NCBI GenBank assembly: GCA_948470475.1
Contig: OX419337.1
Location: forward strand, 31,072,872-31,136,871
Length of the DNA: 64,000 bases
From: Galaxea fascicularis
Lineage: Eukaryota; Cnidaria; Anthozoa; Scleractinia; Euphylliidae
Reading direction: 5' to 3'
Shown: one piece after another, positions 45,530 to 57,600 of the stretch
Layout of the letters: the number at the start of each line of letters is the position of its first letter
Numbering within the stretch: the first letter of the stretch is position 1
Notes under the pieces: model-generated
The model's input: the letters and a program-made list of their open reading frames with translations, nothing else
Database searches by the model: none
What the model was told of the DNA's origin: nothing
Made by a program: the position numbers and the translations under genes

Positions 45530-46704
45530 CAAAACTCTTGCCAATAAATTCCAAAAACTACAGAACCGTGCTGCCAGAGTCCTGACCTCGTCTGCTTTTG
45601 ACACTAGTACTGAATACCTTTTTCAAGTGTTGAGCTGGAGAAGGCTTGAATCTCAGCATCAGATACAAAAAGCTTGCATGGTATATAAATCTCTGAATGG
45701 ACTCGCACCTGGCCGTTATCTCCGATCTAGATTTGTTGAGCGTAACGCCATTTTAATTACTGAATATTCTCTTCGCAACACCGAAGATAAACTTGCTGTT
45801 CCCCTACCCCGCACCAACTTTCTTAAGAATAGTTTCAGATATAGTGGCGCAGTGTTATGGAACAGTCTGCCATCTCATGTGCGGCAGGCTAGGACTTTAG
45901 AATCCTTTCACGCTGGCTGCAGCGCCTTCTTTTAGGGTCATTGGTTTATTCACACGGCTCTCACGTAAAGCAGTTCACTTAAGTTATTTGTAGTTTTAGT
46001 TTTAGATTGATGGTATTATAAGTATTTTATAGTAGTAATATGTTTAAAAGTAGTAAATAAGTAATTAAATGAGTAGTAAATATCTTAATTCATAAGTAAG
46101 TACTGCTTAATTTATTCGTTGTTTTTAGTTTTAGATTCTTGGTATTATACAGACCTTCCAACTCTCACGGTTTGGCCGTGAGACTCACGGTTTAAGGTGT
46201 CATCTCACGGTCTCACGGTTTAGCCTCTAAATCTCAAGGTTTTTCACAATATTGAATAAATCAATAAAATGGCAATCTCAATCAAAAACAACCTAAAATG
46301 AAATCAAATTTATGTGTTCAGTCTGTCTATCACCATTTTCATGTCTTTTCATCTCAGTTCAATCAACTTAATTTATGATTTTTACGTATTATAGTCTACA
46401 AATAACAGTAAAACGTTTGTTGCTCCAGTAAGCGTTCATTGATAATATCGACTATCGTGTGTCCATGCGTGTATTCGCGCGTGATAGCATGCCACGTGTT
46501 CAAGATGGCGGAAAATTTGAAAATCTCAAGGTTTGGGACCCAAATCTCAAGATTTATTCAAGTAAATTTTTGGGATCTCAAGGTTTGGGTGTTTCAGAGG
46601 TTGGAAGGTCTGTATTATAAGTCTTGTAAATATTCCTATTCATAAATATGTTCTGATGAGAAAACCGTGTATAAATAAAGTTATTTGATATGATTTGATT
46701 TGAT
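45530..46704 (+). mobile_element. LINE 3' end (CR1/L2-like)
   Basis: The reading frame to 45935 encodes the post-RT C-terminus: FQKLQNRAARVL, LSWRRLESQHQIQKACMVYK, SLNGLAPGRYLRSRFVERN, YSGAVLWNSLPSHVRQ and a stop. The 3' UTR continues with ATAAATAAAG and ends in a short GATTT repeat near 46690-46704. It is interrupted at 46150-46612 by a MITE. The sequence before about 45530 in the same open frame is not LINE and recurs inverted near 48735-48830. Confidence 0.8.
46150..46612. mobile_element. MITE nested in LINE 3' UTR, 7-bp TSD
   Basis: The ends CAGACCTTCCAAC and GTTGGAAGGTCTG are perfect inverted repeats. TATTATA flanks both sides (46143-46149 and 46613-46619). The uninterrupted form of the LINE sequence, with GGTATTATAAGT, is visible at about 46012. 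Inside, TCTCACGG and ATCTCAAGGTTTGGG motifs recur near both ends. No transposase is encoded. Confidence 0.88.
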
Positions 46705-47848
46705 CCACACCGTGAGCGTTTTCGTATCGTTTCACCTATCCACACTAAAACGCTCGAAAACGACTGGGACCTAGGATTGCGCATGTGTGAAGTTGGATAG
46801 ATGGTGCGATTTGGACCGATCGCATATGGTGTGTGAACGTTTTTACGTCAGCAATCTCAAAGGTCTCCGTTTTCACCTGTCCACACTACAAACGAAGCGT
46901 TTTCAGAAGGATGTGTTTCAAAAGTCTCCACATTTGAAACCGTTTTAAAAAGTTTTAGTGTGAACAAATGACAAAAACGCATAAAAAAGAATGCGTTTTC
47001 TGACTACAACGCATTAGTGTGGATATGGCCTTATTTCGAATTTTCACTCCATCGTGAAAATTTAATTTCAGCTCAATCCGGACTACTTTGCTTTAATAAG
47101 GGCTAGTATAGAGTTTGCGGTGAGTCAGGTTTTCAGTCAATTTATTACGGGCCAGTTTATCTCACCAGCACAGTTTAACCCTAACAACTCGTAGACTCAG
47201 CTGTAGACAGTTAATTCCTCACAGGACCGATTAGATCACAAATCAGTGATGTTGCAGACGAGGGCGTTGAGTCGCCCATTTTACAGTTAAATACTGCTTG
47301 ACCCTGGCTTCAGGTAAATGCGAGGCAGGAGTTGACTTCTTTTCATATATGTAAAACTAGCTTTTCTTTTGCTAGTAAAAAACACGTGAACGCCAGCCTC
47401 GCTTCCAGCCAAAAGCCAACGGTTTATTGCCGAATAAGCATCAAACAGTTTGGCAAGAAAACAAGAGACCAGCATATTGGACGCCTACGTTTTAGACTGC
47501 GGGCAATCCCTTTTCGGTCAGTCGAGTATTGGCTCGACGGGACTGGATAGAGGGGGGAATGGGCTCGCACGACTACTGAGGGACTTCCCGCAGTCTACTT
47601 ACGCTTGGTCCCGAGGGTGCCTGGTAAGGAAGGCTTCGCTGTGGAGAGGTCAGACTCAGCACGGGCTCGAACAGTCATGAAGAAAACTCTAAAGCCTCAT
47701 TCAAAATAATCGTTTTCATTAAAGCATGCGGGTTACCACCGCGAACTCGCGGCACAACCGCTGGTGAGACGATTTCTAATGACAATTTACGAATGAAGCT
47801 TACCTTACATCGGTCTTATATTCAAGCAGATGAACCATAAGTAATAAG
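46705..47848. other. Intergenic, repeat-rich
   Basis: No gene is supported. Bases 46705-47033 look like a MITE fragment with internal CACACTA motifs and an end AGTGTGGATATGGCCT; the inverse end AGGCCCCATCCACACT occurs at about 44727. The frames at 47332-47680 have no recognisable signature. Confidence 0.4.
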
Positions 47849-48071
47849 GGAGCTTAAGCACACGTGTTTTTGAGACGCGGACGGCAACCGGAAGTGAATA
47901 TTTCGCACCCCAGGATAGCGGTCTCAACCAGACTTTTAAACTTAGGATCTCTAATAGTGGAAAGATACTTAACGATATAAATATAGTTGTGTGAAGACAA
48001 GTTAAAAGGGAAAACATCTCACTTCCGGTTGCCGTTCGCGTTTTAAAAACGCGCGTGCTTAAGCTCCCTAA
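47849..48071. mobile_element. MITE with about 45-bp inverted arms
   Basis: AAGGGAGCTTAAGCACACGT on the left matches, inverted, the right end AGCTCCCT preceded by ACGCGCGTGCTTA. The arms continue through CGGCAACCGGAAGTG. The flanks are AT-rich with a possible AAT duplication. The reverse frame across it is an artefact of the inverted arms. Confidence 0.8.
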
Positions 48072-48734
48072 TAATTACTTCTGAATTATAACCACAACTA
48101 ATTTCAAATTTTGACTTCCGTCAAATCAGGACCGGGTTGTAGTTAAAGTCATTAAAAGTAGGCCACAGCAATCGTTGCGTGGAACAGAAGGGTCTGATCT
48201 CGCAATTCGGTGCGATTCCTGTGGCACGAAAGAAACCTTGGCATTTCCTGAAAAGTACACTACCCTGTAAAATGGCATTTTCACAGTATTTTTCTAGATC
48301 TGTCTAAAACTTCACTTTTGCACCCCGATAAGGGGCCAACAGTACTCGCAGGCTGTTTACAAAGTGAGAGTTAAGTTGCTTCTGGCCAACTCTATAAATC
48401 GTTTAAAGTTATTTTTAATTTCCCTTTGTTTTTGAAGTTCCTGCTATCAGGGCCTTTGGAAAACCCATGAGAAAAGTTCTAAACCTTTAAAACATGAATC
48501 ATGCAGGATTGTTTGAACTCCTCGTGAACTAGCAAGCGAAGCCAGGACCAGTATTGTTGCCATTTTTATCTACCATGAAATTAAACGTTTACTCCCTGCG
48601 GCCTGTTCATTTTCCTAAGGCTGTTTCCATGAAGTCCCAGATGGTGTTCTCGAGGCTGGAATGGATTAGTGGATGAACTAAACAGCATGGACAATGCAAA
48701 TTTAATCGAACTTCTCAGGTTAAAACAGGGGTAC

Positions 48735-48830
48735 CCGATGAAACTTGGATGAAATATCTGTTCGGGAGAGTCTACCCGTTCTAACTCTAAGACTTTCGGA
48801 TATGCATTGCCAAAAGGCTACTGATTTAGC
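48735..48830 (-). repeat. Unclassified dispersed repeat, second copy
   Basis: The minus strand reads GCATATCCGAAAGTCTTAGA and AACAGATATTTCATCC, similar to the plus strand at 45398-45460 (GCATTATCCGAAAGCCTTAG, AACAGATATTTCATCG). The identity of this repeat is unknown. It immediately precedes the SINE tail. Confidence 0.5.
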
Positions 48831-48850
48831 ATTAGGAAACCTCATCAAGT

Positions 48851-49143
48851 GGCAAATAATAATAATAATAATAATAATAACTTTATTTAAGTCTCAAATC
48901 GTCCTAGCTGAACACGAGTGCTCTACTAATTGGGGAGACTGTAAATCAAATAAACTTTAAATTAAATCAAATATTGGTTTTTAAGGAGAGCTGGGGGAAA
49001 ACCGGAGTACCCGGAGAAAAACCTCTCGGAGCAGAGTAGAGAACCAACAAACTCAACCCACTTATGACACCGAGTCCGGGAACCGAACCCGGGACACATT
49101 GGTGGAAGGCAAGCGTTCTCACCACTGCGCCAACTCTGCTCCC
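48851..49143 (-). mobile_element. tRNA-derived SINE with LINE-like ATT tail
   Basis: On the minus strand the 5' end has an A box, TGGCGCAGTGGTGAGA, and a B box, GGTTCGGTTCCCG, spaced as in a tRNA promoter. A body with GGTTCTCTACTCTGCTCC and TTCTCCGGGTACTCCGG follows. The tail reads ACTTAAATAAAGTTATTATT and continues as (ATT)n at 48857-48881. The tail resembles that of the CR1/L2-like LINEs in this window, suggesting their enzyme moved it. Confidence 0.85.
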
Positions 49144-49144
49144 A

Positions 49145-49250
49145 TGTTATTTACCTGACCCCCGGGGGTATGTGATATATTCACCTGGCACCGCCCCTCG
49201 GGCCGTTAGCAGGTGAAGTATCACATACCCCTTCGTTCCTGGTAAATAAC
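49145..49250. repeat. Inverted repeat
   Basis: GTTATTTACC and GGGTATGTGATA with TTCACCTGGC on the left return inverted as GCAGGTGAAGTATCACATAC and GGTAAATAAC on the right. This is a small foldback element abutting the SINE. Confidence 0.75.
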
Positions 49251-51050
49251 CCTGACGCAATGTAAGGTTTCACGGAAAGTAAATCGGGGGGGAGGGGGGG
49301 GCAACTCGGCCCACATATGGGTATAGGGGAGCTGCTGGAGGTTTGAAACCCTGGACAACGCCTTCTATTTGAAGACCCTACGTAGAAGTAAAAGCAAAAA
49401 AATACCAAAGTTTGGCATTAATTTCGCGGTGAACCAATTTTGAATAGACCTTTCCCCAAAATGGCGACCGAAAGTTTAAATAAGTTAAAATTAAAAACGC
49501 ATACCAGAACTAAAAAGAGCACCTTTACTTTAGTAACCCTGCAAAGGTTCAGCAAATCAGGTGTAATATCAGCTGAGAAAATGTAAGTTGAAAAGTGAAA
49601 AATTTAGAGACGTTTGTGTTTGTTGCAGGCTTTCTAAAGTAAAAGTGCATTTCCTATTTCTGGTATCAGTTTTTCATTCAGTTCAATTTTAACTCATTCA
49701 ATTCCATTGCCGCCACTTTGGAGAAGGGTCTTCTGTTATTGCTAAACAAAACTCGTCGAGGACTGGTCAAGACTCTGATTAGGACTAGCTTGCGTGGGAA
49801 GCGCGAGAAAGGGGAAGAGAAGGGGTAAAGCGCGCGCGCGCACGAAAGCTCCACGCACTCTACCCTTGCTTCGCACCCGTGCTTATTAACATCCCAGGGT
49901 AAGGAAAGGGCGGGGGGGGGGGAGCTCCGGATTTTAACTGACGGGGATGATCGAAGGATCTTTGTTGGGTTTGAAATTTTCGAATCCGGGATTTTCTCGG
50001 GTGGCAAACTTTGGCAAGTATTTTTGTGCGGCTTGATTTAAGTAAGGATTTTTTTGGGAACTCAAAACAATCTTCAATTCGTTGTAGTGTCTCGGGAGTA
50101 GTTCCCGCTTAACCAGGGCACTTAGTTCTGGGAATAAAGTACATGTACAATCTTTTCTGTAAATTTCTAAGGCTCGGAGATTCGGCATAGGATTTTTTGG
50201 GGTTAATTTTTGGTCCAGGGATTTTTGGGGGTTTGGAGGTTTGCCCACATCACTTTGTAAATAATAAATATTTATTTATACCACACAAATTCAACATAAG
50301 TTTTCAAATGCACCTTACAATCCCCCTTCCCTTCCGTTTTCTAGCGCTTTTAGGACAGACTGATCCACACTCACTTGAAACTGTATACCCTGTTCAGGGC
50401 AGAGGGGACAAAAACCCTATACAGCAGCATTCCCCCCCCCCCCGCCCCCATCTAACATTGTGGAACCCTTTACTGTGTGGCATCATTAATGTGTTAATAA
50501 TACAAATGACAAACACCAGGATCTGCAAACACAAATCAGCACATATACTCATGATTGGTTGATTTTATGGGATATAATCATAAGTGCCTACAAGTTACAA
50601 TATTATAACACTGCTACACTTGTAAACCTCTCTCTTGGCAACTTTCACAAATGCTACATTATACACCTGTATCCTGAAGCCTCCAGAAGTAGAAGCTACA
50701 CTCTAATGACTTGCACATTACACAACTGCTACAATATGTATCTGAACAGCTTCTAATTAACAAGGCTTCAAATGCACTGATATCACTGATGACTGTTAGT
50801 ATTGAGACCATAGTATCTTGGTTCCAAAAACAAAAGATTTTTTTTTGCTAGGGTCCCTCTTCTTTTCAACTCATGGAATGAATTCAAAGAGAGATTCAAG
50901 CAACAGGCCAGCATTCATTTTCTAATAAGGGCTGTGGGCTTCTAAACATAAATGTGTTATGAAAACAATAAAATTGTTGTTGCTCTGATGATGATGTTGA
51001 TGGCATTCAAAGATGATGAACGTTCTTGGTTTCCCTTTAACAGTGATAAT
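49251..51050. other. Intergenic, no gene recognised
   Basis: Contains poly-G/C runs near 49290, 49910 and 50430 and a CGCGCG run near 49831. The frames at 49678-50007, 49934-50248 and 50197-50562 show no family motif or coding bias I can defend. Confidence 0.4.
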
Positions 51051-51271
51051 AGGGACCTTTAGATTTGAGTATGAGATCGAGTACGAGTACGAATTTCTAA
51101 TTTCAAACCAGTCACCTCCCCTGAACCCTCACTCTTCCTTGTTACTTACTAGTAGATCCTGAGATTGTATAAATAATATTGGTGTCACTGGTGATCACCT
51201 CAAGCATGCGAACAGGATTTGAAGAGTCGTACTCATACTCGGTCTCGTACTCAAATCTAAAGGTCCCTAAT
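51051..51271. mobile_element. MITE with inverted ends
   Basis: AGGGACCTTTAGATTTGAGT on the left is matched inverted by ACTCAAATCTAAAGGTCCCT on the right. The arms extend through versions of GAGTACGAGTACGA. The flanks are AAT-rich (GATAAT and AATAAT). Confidence 0.85.
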
Positions 51272-54200
51272 AATTTTAAGAAACTACATGTAGCCCTCTG
51301 CAACAATACATACCTCAAAATTGGCTTAGCATATTTAGCGAACCTTATAAAGCAAAGTAATCATTTCTGAAATGATTTACGCACAATCACTGGTCAATCA
51401 CTGTGGTTCAACACATTTGGAATTTTTGGGGACATAACAACTTGGTCTGATTTGTACATCACTGACACAAACAGCCTGAATGACCTTCCCTTACCCCATT
51501 CATGCCAGGGTGCATGTTATGGACATGTCAATAAGATACCCTGCAGTAAGAAAGACCAGCTGTTCCTATCAGCACTGACTGTGGAGAGATTAGGTATTGA
51601 TGAACAAATGGAGGTGACAATAGGTAGGCCAGACACCCTCTCATTCTCAGGACTGATCAATACGTAATTTCTCCTCGCAATATCATGACATTGTAAGGCA
51701 GACAGGTGATGAGAATAAAGAAAAAGCAACTAGGGGATATTGTTTGATTTAACACCAAATTCTCAGAACTAACAGTATAGGCAATGTATGGAAGACAGTA
51801 ATGAGAATTAATATTGAGATCGCGGGAGTGAAAGGGTTAAAAAGAGAATGGTAGAAAGAATGGAAGTTCTAAATTTAATTAAGCTATTTTTTAAAGTACA
51901 TAATCCTGGCCAATACACAAGGATTTGATTGTATTACATGTAGGTCACCTGAGTACCAACCAAAAGCTCTTACAAAGTTTTCCTTGTTACTGTCGTTAGC
52001 ATTTATTACATGTGTTCCAGTTTAATATACATGTAGGTTATGTTTTCTAGTCTAAAGATATTACTGTGCTCAAAATTCAACTTTTGCATTGTTTTCAAAC
52101 TGTTCTTGGGCAAATACATAATTATTATAATTATTAATTTTTAAAATGATACCATAACAGTATTGCCCCTGAGCTAGAGGGCAATAATCATAAATTACAT
52201 TTCCTAAGCAAAACATCATCTGTTTTGAGAACACTGTAATTAAAGATTGTGTACAACAAACTCACAACCAGACAACCTTAAGCACTGTAGTTGTCATTTT
52301 TAGCTCTATAAAGCCTCTTCTGTTTCAATACATACATGTAAATTACTTGAACTAAAAATGTTTGTTCATACTTGTAAAACACACTTACCTAATGTTATTA
52401 TTCTCGTATCTAGTGATGACCAAATATTCAAAAAGCATTGAAACTTCAATTGAAAAAATTCCTTAGACAGTGAACATTAACATATTAATTAAACACAAAT
52501 TACTGTAGTTACTTGGATCATGACAAAATATTTCATAATTCATTATTGCCCTTACTTAATAATTATTAATTATAAGAATTTGGCTTGTATATACAGACAG
52601 ATTCTGGGGTGGCATAACCTACATGTTCTAAAAAAGTTCACCTCTATTGAACAAAATAATGTCATAAATAATGTTTGGTAAATACATTGTATGCACTCTG
52701 ATACTGCAGCTTAAAAACCATGGTTTTGGTCTAAATGTAAACACAATGCTGGCAAATTTGGCATGAAATCAAATATTTTCTCCATATTAATGCCTTTATT
52801 TATCAATGCATAATTATAATAGTTGTAAATACCTGTTAAGATTGGGCTTACTGTAAAATTAATATAACATTGGAACCACTGAAAAATCATGTACAACAAT
52901 GGCAATGAACTCTGTTTCCAACATTTCGAATCCTGTTTCTTGAACTTTACAATGGAAACTCTTAATAACCTATATATAGAGCACACTGAAGCTGCAACAT
53001 TAACATTAAAAGTATCCCTGCCAACTCTACATAATGCATGAGTCACATGCCTGCAAATCTCAAAATTCACCTTATACAAACTTGTCAGACTGAGGAACAT
53101 TTCTCACAGCTGACTCACAATAATAAAATTATTCTGGACAATTTGTTCATTAACCATCAACATGTAAAAATGAATTCAATTTCCACCCAAATAGTCCAGT
53201 ACAATTGGCTCTAAATGTCATGTTTGAGTCCTAAATAACAAGCTAAAAGGTCACACAAAGATAGTACCAAGATTTCGTGAGTATCACCGTGGCATTTGGC
53301 AACCTGAATAAAATGATCGGAACATCTTCAGTATTCTTTGAACAGTAACGTTTGGAAGTGATCTGTTCTATATTTTTTTGAAATTTGGGTAATGTGGATA
53401 TGTTGCAGGTAAAAATTAAATTCAAACTGTAAAGGTTTTTAACCTAAGGTTGATTCTCAAATCCCTTTGTCTCCTAAGCCTAATTATTCAAAATTAGGGC
53501 TAGGAGACAAAGATAGATAATCTCACACAAAGAAAAGTTGGCAAGTATATAAAATTCATGTAGCACACAGTGCTTACAAACACCTAGTAACAGGGTTAAG
53601 AGAAAACAATAATCAGGCTGAAGATTAAAAATGATAGGATGATTGACATATGAACAGGATTTGAACCTTCCATTGTTGAATGATCACACAAGCTCTGTAA
53701 ACAACATGCGAACCTAAGAAGAGAAAAGATAACTCATTCAGGAAAAAAAATATTAAAAAATTCAAAATGCTTTTTGAAAATACCTGCATGAGTTTCATTG
53801 ACAAGTTGAAATTTAATATTGGCAAGCCTTGATCAGGTGGGAGAAGAGCAGAAGGGGTGTTCAGTGTATTACGTCTTTCACATCAGCTCAGGCCATGAGC
53901 TTAACCCTCCTTTCATCTTTAAAGGTAACTACCTGACATCTACAAACAATACTCAGAGTTGAGGGGCATTCTTCTCTGATAAATAATAATCTAGTGTTTG
54001 CCAGGTTGTCTTGAGAGCTGGGCTTGAATTTGAAATGGTAAAAATTCAAATTAAGCAAATGTGGATCAACACAAAAATCTTAAACACAAATTGCACAGTC
54101 ATACAGATGGCCTCCCATATTACAGTAGGATGCTCTAACATCTAAACTACTGGGAAGCTCTTGGTTCTGCACAATCTTGGCCATTTACATATGGCTGTAT

Positions 54201-54626
54201 ACTGGTTTACTGTGGTTCTGTGTCAGTGCCTAAGAGTTTTGTGGAAATTCCTTGGCTTCGAATATTTTCTTACAATTTATGTAAAAAGATAATTCCACAG
54301 AACATCAGTTTCAGTAAATCTGTGTCAATTTCACCCTTCAAAACAGCCAAAATATGCCATGTTTTGGTTTCCATTTTTTTGGTGTTCATGTACTGTGTCC
54401 ATGGAAACTTAAAGGGTGCTCCTACAGACTACTTTTGCTTGTCTCTACTAATCAAAATTAAGTAATTTTGATGAAAGTACCATAAATATTGAGACTGGAC
54501 CTCTGGAAAAAATGGAGAAAAAAGTGATCTTGACTTAAATTTCTAATTCATGACTACAAAGTTTAATATTCAGTTATTCAAAGCTTGTCACATACCACTA
54601 GAGCAAAACCAATGTCACTTAGTGTC
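51272..54626. other. AT-rich intergenic stretch and stonin 3' flank
   Basis: No gene supported. Very AT-rich, with many short random frames. The end nearest 54626 should include the stonin 3' UTR, but I cannot point to a clear AATAAA on the minus strand close to the stop codon. Confidence 0.4.
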
Positions 54627-57600
54627 TCACTGCTGTGTGCACCCAACATCTCGGACAGGACCACTGGATGGTCTTGAGATCTCAATGTTCACATCATACT
54701 GATATAGTGCTCTGTAACAAACCCACTTGTCTGGAATGTTCTGATTGGACACCTTTACAGCAATCACTGTAGTGTCGGAGACCAACACATATGCCACATC
54801 ATATTCCAGCTCCGCTATGGGTTTGTAGCTTTCAGGAAACTCCATTCCGGGCGGAAGGTCTAAGACAACTGAGAGAGTCTGGGGTGCATCAGCTGGGATT
54901 TTGCTGTGGATGAATGGCAGTTGATCAATGCGCCACACAACAGAGCCATACTCAGGTTCATACATTGCTCTGCCAAGTGACACACCAATGGAACATTTGG
55001 AATGCTTCAAACGACTTTTGATCCCAGCAGAATGCCGTCCTTTGCTTGATTTGATAGATTTCTCACCTCTGAACGCTTTACTTGTCCTGAAAAGTGAGAC
55101 CCAAGACTCTGGGATAGGAAACCTAAAGACCACATTGCTCCTCACATATTTTGCCATCTTTGTCTCCTGACAAACTTGGATTTCAGCCTTGAGTTCAACT
55201 CTTTGCTCGCTGTGAATGTTCAGCTTTGTTTTGACTAAGAGTGGTAATGGTTTATGGTGATCAACAGGAAAACGCATCAGTTCAAACGTACATGCATCAA
55301 GAGGGTGAAATGTTATAGCATGTGATTGTTCAAACGTTGCGGTGTTAACACATTTATGAAAATCACAGTGTTGTAGTTTGACCCAATGATGAACTCTCTG
55401 TGGCTTCAATTCTCCTCGTAAACGTGCTTCTTCTCTCTCTCTCATCAGAACATCATTGAGTACCAGCTGACATTCTGGATCACCAGTAAGAAAGGCCTTA
55501 AACTTAATAAGGACTTTTGCACTTTTTCGTACAACACTGCCATCACCAGACATAAGAACATAAGTGACATCATCAACATCAACAAAAACTTCATCATGGC
55601 GGTATGTGATGCCCCTATCTCTGTATGCTGGTAGCAGACGGAGTGAATTGTTAAAAACCTCTAAAAGTTCCCTGATAACAGTGTGACTTGGAGAAGCGAC
55701 TTTAATGATTGGTGTACCTTGAGCTATGTGTTCAATGGTACCACGATGCCGCAGACTCCTTCCCTCTGTATACTTGACATACTCTAACTTGATTGTGTGA
55801 ACCTTGGCTCTTTGTTCAAAGGATTGCAATCTTGGTGCTGTCATCACAAAATAGGCCTGTAGAGGAATTTCTCTAAATGGTGCAGACAGTTCATACTCCT
55901 CGAAAATCTGCAAGGTTGTGCCTTCTAGCTTGATAACCACTGGCTTCCATTCACGAGAGCCAATCTTGCGCTTCTTGTCAGGAAAGCGAAGAAGCATTGA
56001 CCATGATCCACTTGTTACTGCTTTTTCTTCAGGAAGTAGTTCATTTGTTTCCTGCAGGTTCTCTCTTTGATTATCTGATATCGCCTCTCCAGCATCAACT
56101 TGATCCTGGTTAGGTTTGTGCTTGTTACCTGATGATGCAGGAAATACTGAATTGTTAATGACTGGAATCTGCTGTGAAGCTCTGAGCTGTATTGCGTTTA
56201 CACCCTCTGCAACCAGCAGGGGTTCTGCTCCCACAACTGGGCTTGATGCTGAGATGGGGCCTTGGTTTACCGTTGGATATGAACTGGCTGAAGCTGCCAT
56301 GGTGTCATCTGCTTGAAATGGGTTTGAAGCAGGTGGCTTAAATGGGTTGCCTCCTGATGGAAGAGTGTCAAGAATAAATGGATTTGGGCTTGGTGCACTG
56401 CTAGTCTTAGCTTTACAACCAACATCCAGCTCCAGTAATGCTAAATTCTGTCCAACTGGGACGTTGGAGTCGCCGAACTTGACCCAGGAGTCAGCAGCCG
56501 ACTGTTGCACATGGTTCGCTTTGTTGGACTCGTCAAATTTGATCCACGATTTACTAGCAAGTAAATCCAGTTCGGCCGAAGTGAACGACACAGGAGCCAT
56601 AACAGAAGTGGATTTCATTTCAACTTGTGAATTGACGGCGCTAGACACTTGGGTAGTCGCGTTGTTACCAGCGGATGCTCTATCACTGTTTGTAAGCGTA
56701 CTCTCCGCGGTTTCCAAGTTACCGATATCGCTTCCACTCGTCGAGGCGCCCAAAACCGACTTTCGCTTACTCAAATTTGAACTACCTTCTTCGCCAAAAC
56801 TGACCCAGTTCTTTGCTAGCTTGGAATTCTCGCGCGACTGATTTGATGTTTCAGGAGATTGTTGTTGTCGATGCGTAGCGATAGAAGCGGGATTCGGCTG
56901 GGCGCTGTTGTTTTCAACAATAGAAACAGCTGATTTCACAGTGCTCTCCATGTTCGCCGCATTCGCCGCTCCTTTAAAAGATAAAAAGTTCGTTTTAACC
57001 GCTTTGGGCTCGGTTACAGCGGACAAATTGGGGATAATGTTTGTGGTTACTGCGGGTTGTCGAGAATCAAAAGCCGCCATCTTCGAGGTCGCGGCATTCA
57101 ATGGCAAGGGTGTGTGATTTTCGACATTTTCGCCGCCAGTGTTTGACAAAAGTTCAACTTTTTCCTTCTGCGCCGTCTCAGTTACCTTTGGTGCATCTTT
57201 TTCCTGACTATCCTCAAAAGTAGTCCATTGTGGAATGGTAGCGTTGTTGCCAACAATCTCCTTGGTCGTGTGACAAGCAGCTGGCGAAGAGCTCAAATGA
57301 AATAATGGCTCACTGCCTGTTTCTCCATTCACTTGTCGTTTAACACCATCTGCCTCGATCGCCGATAATTTTTTTGATTGACTGGGGGCTGTTAGCCCAC
57401 CTTCACTTGATTGCAAAACCGATTCGCGTTCAACGTTAACTCCCACGTCTTTCTCACTGCTACTCGAGGGATCAATTTGCTCTTGAAAACTTAAACTTGG
57501 ATGTGTTTTCAACGGTATTTCTTTCAAATCCTTGGATCGATCCTCTAAATTCTCCCTACGTTGAGTTCCCGCGATTCCGCTTTTCCTGTTAAGTGGAGAA

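Noticed and set aside
44727..47033. A single 2.3-kb element bounded by AGGCCCCATCCACACT and AGTGTGGATATGGCCT
   Set aside because: The interior contains an unrelated LINE with its own nested MITE, and internal similarity near both ends is weak. Two separate fragments are more likely.
50197..50562. 121-codon plus-strand frame
   Set aside because: Crosses a poly-C run and shows no motif, splice context or coding bias.
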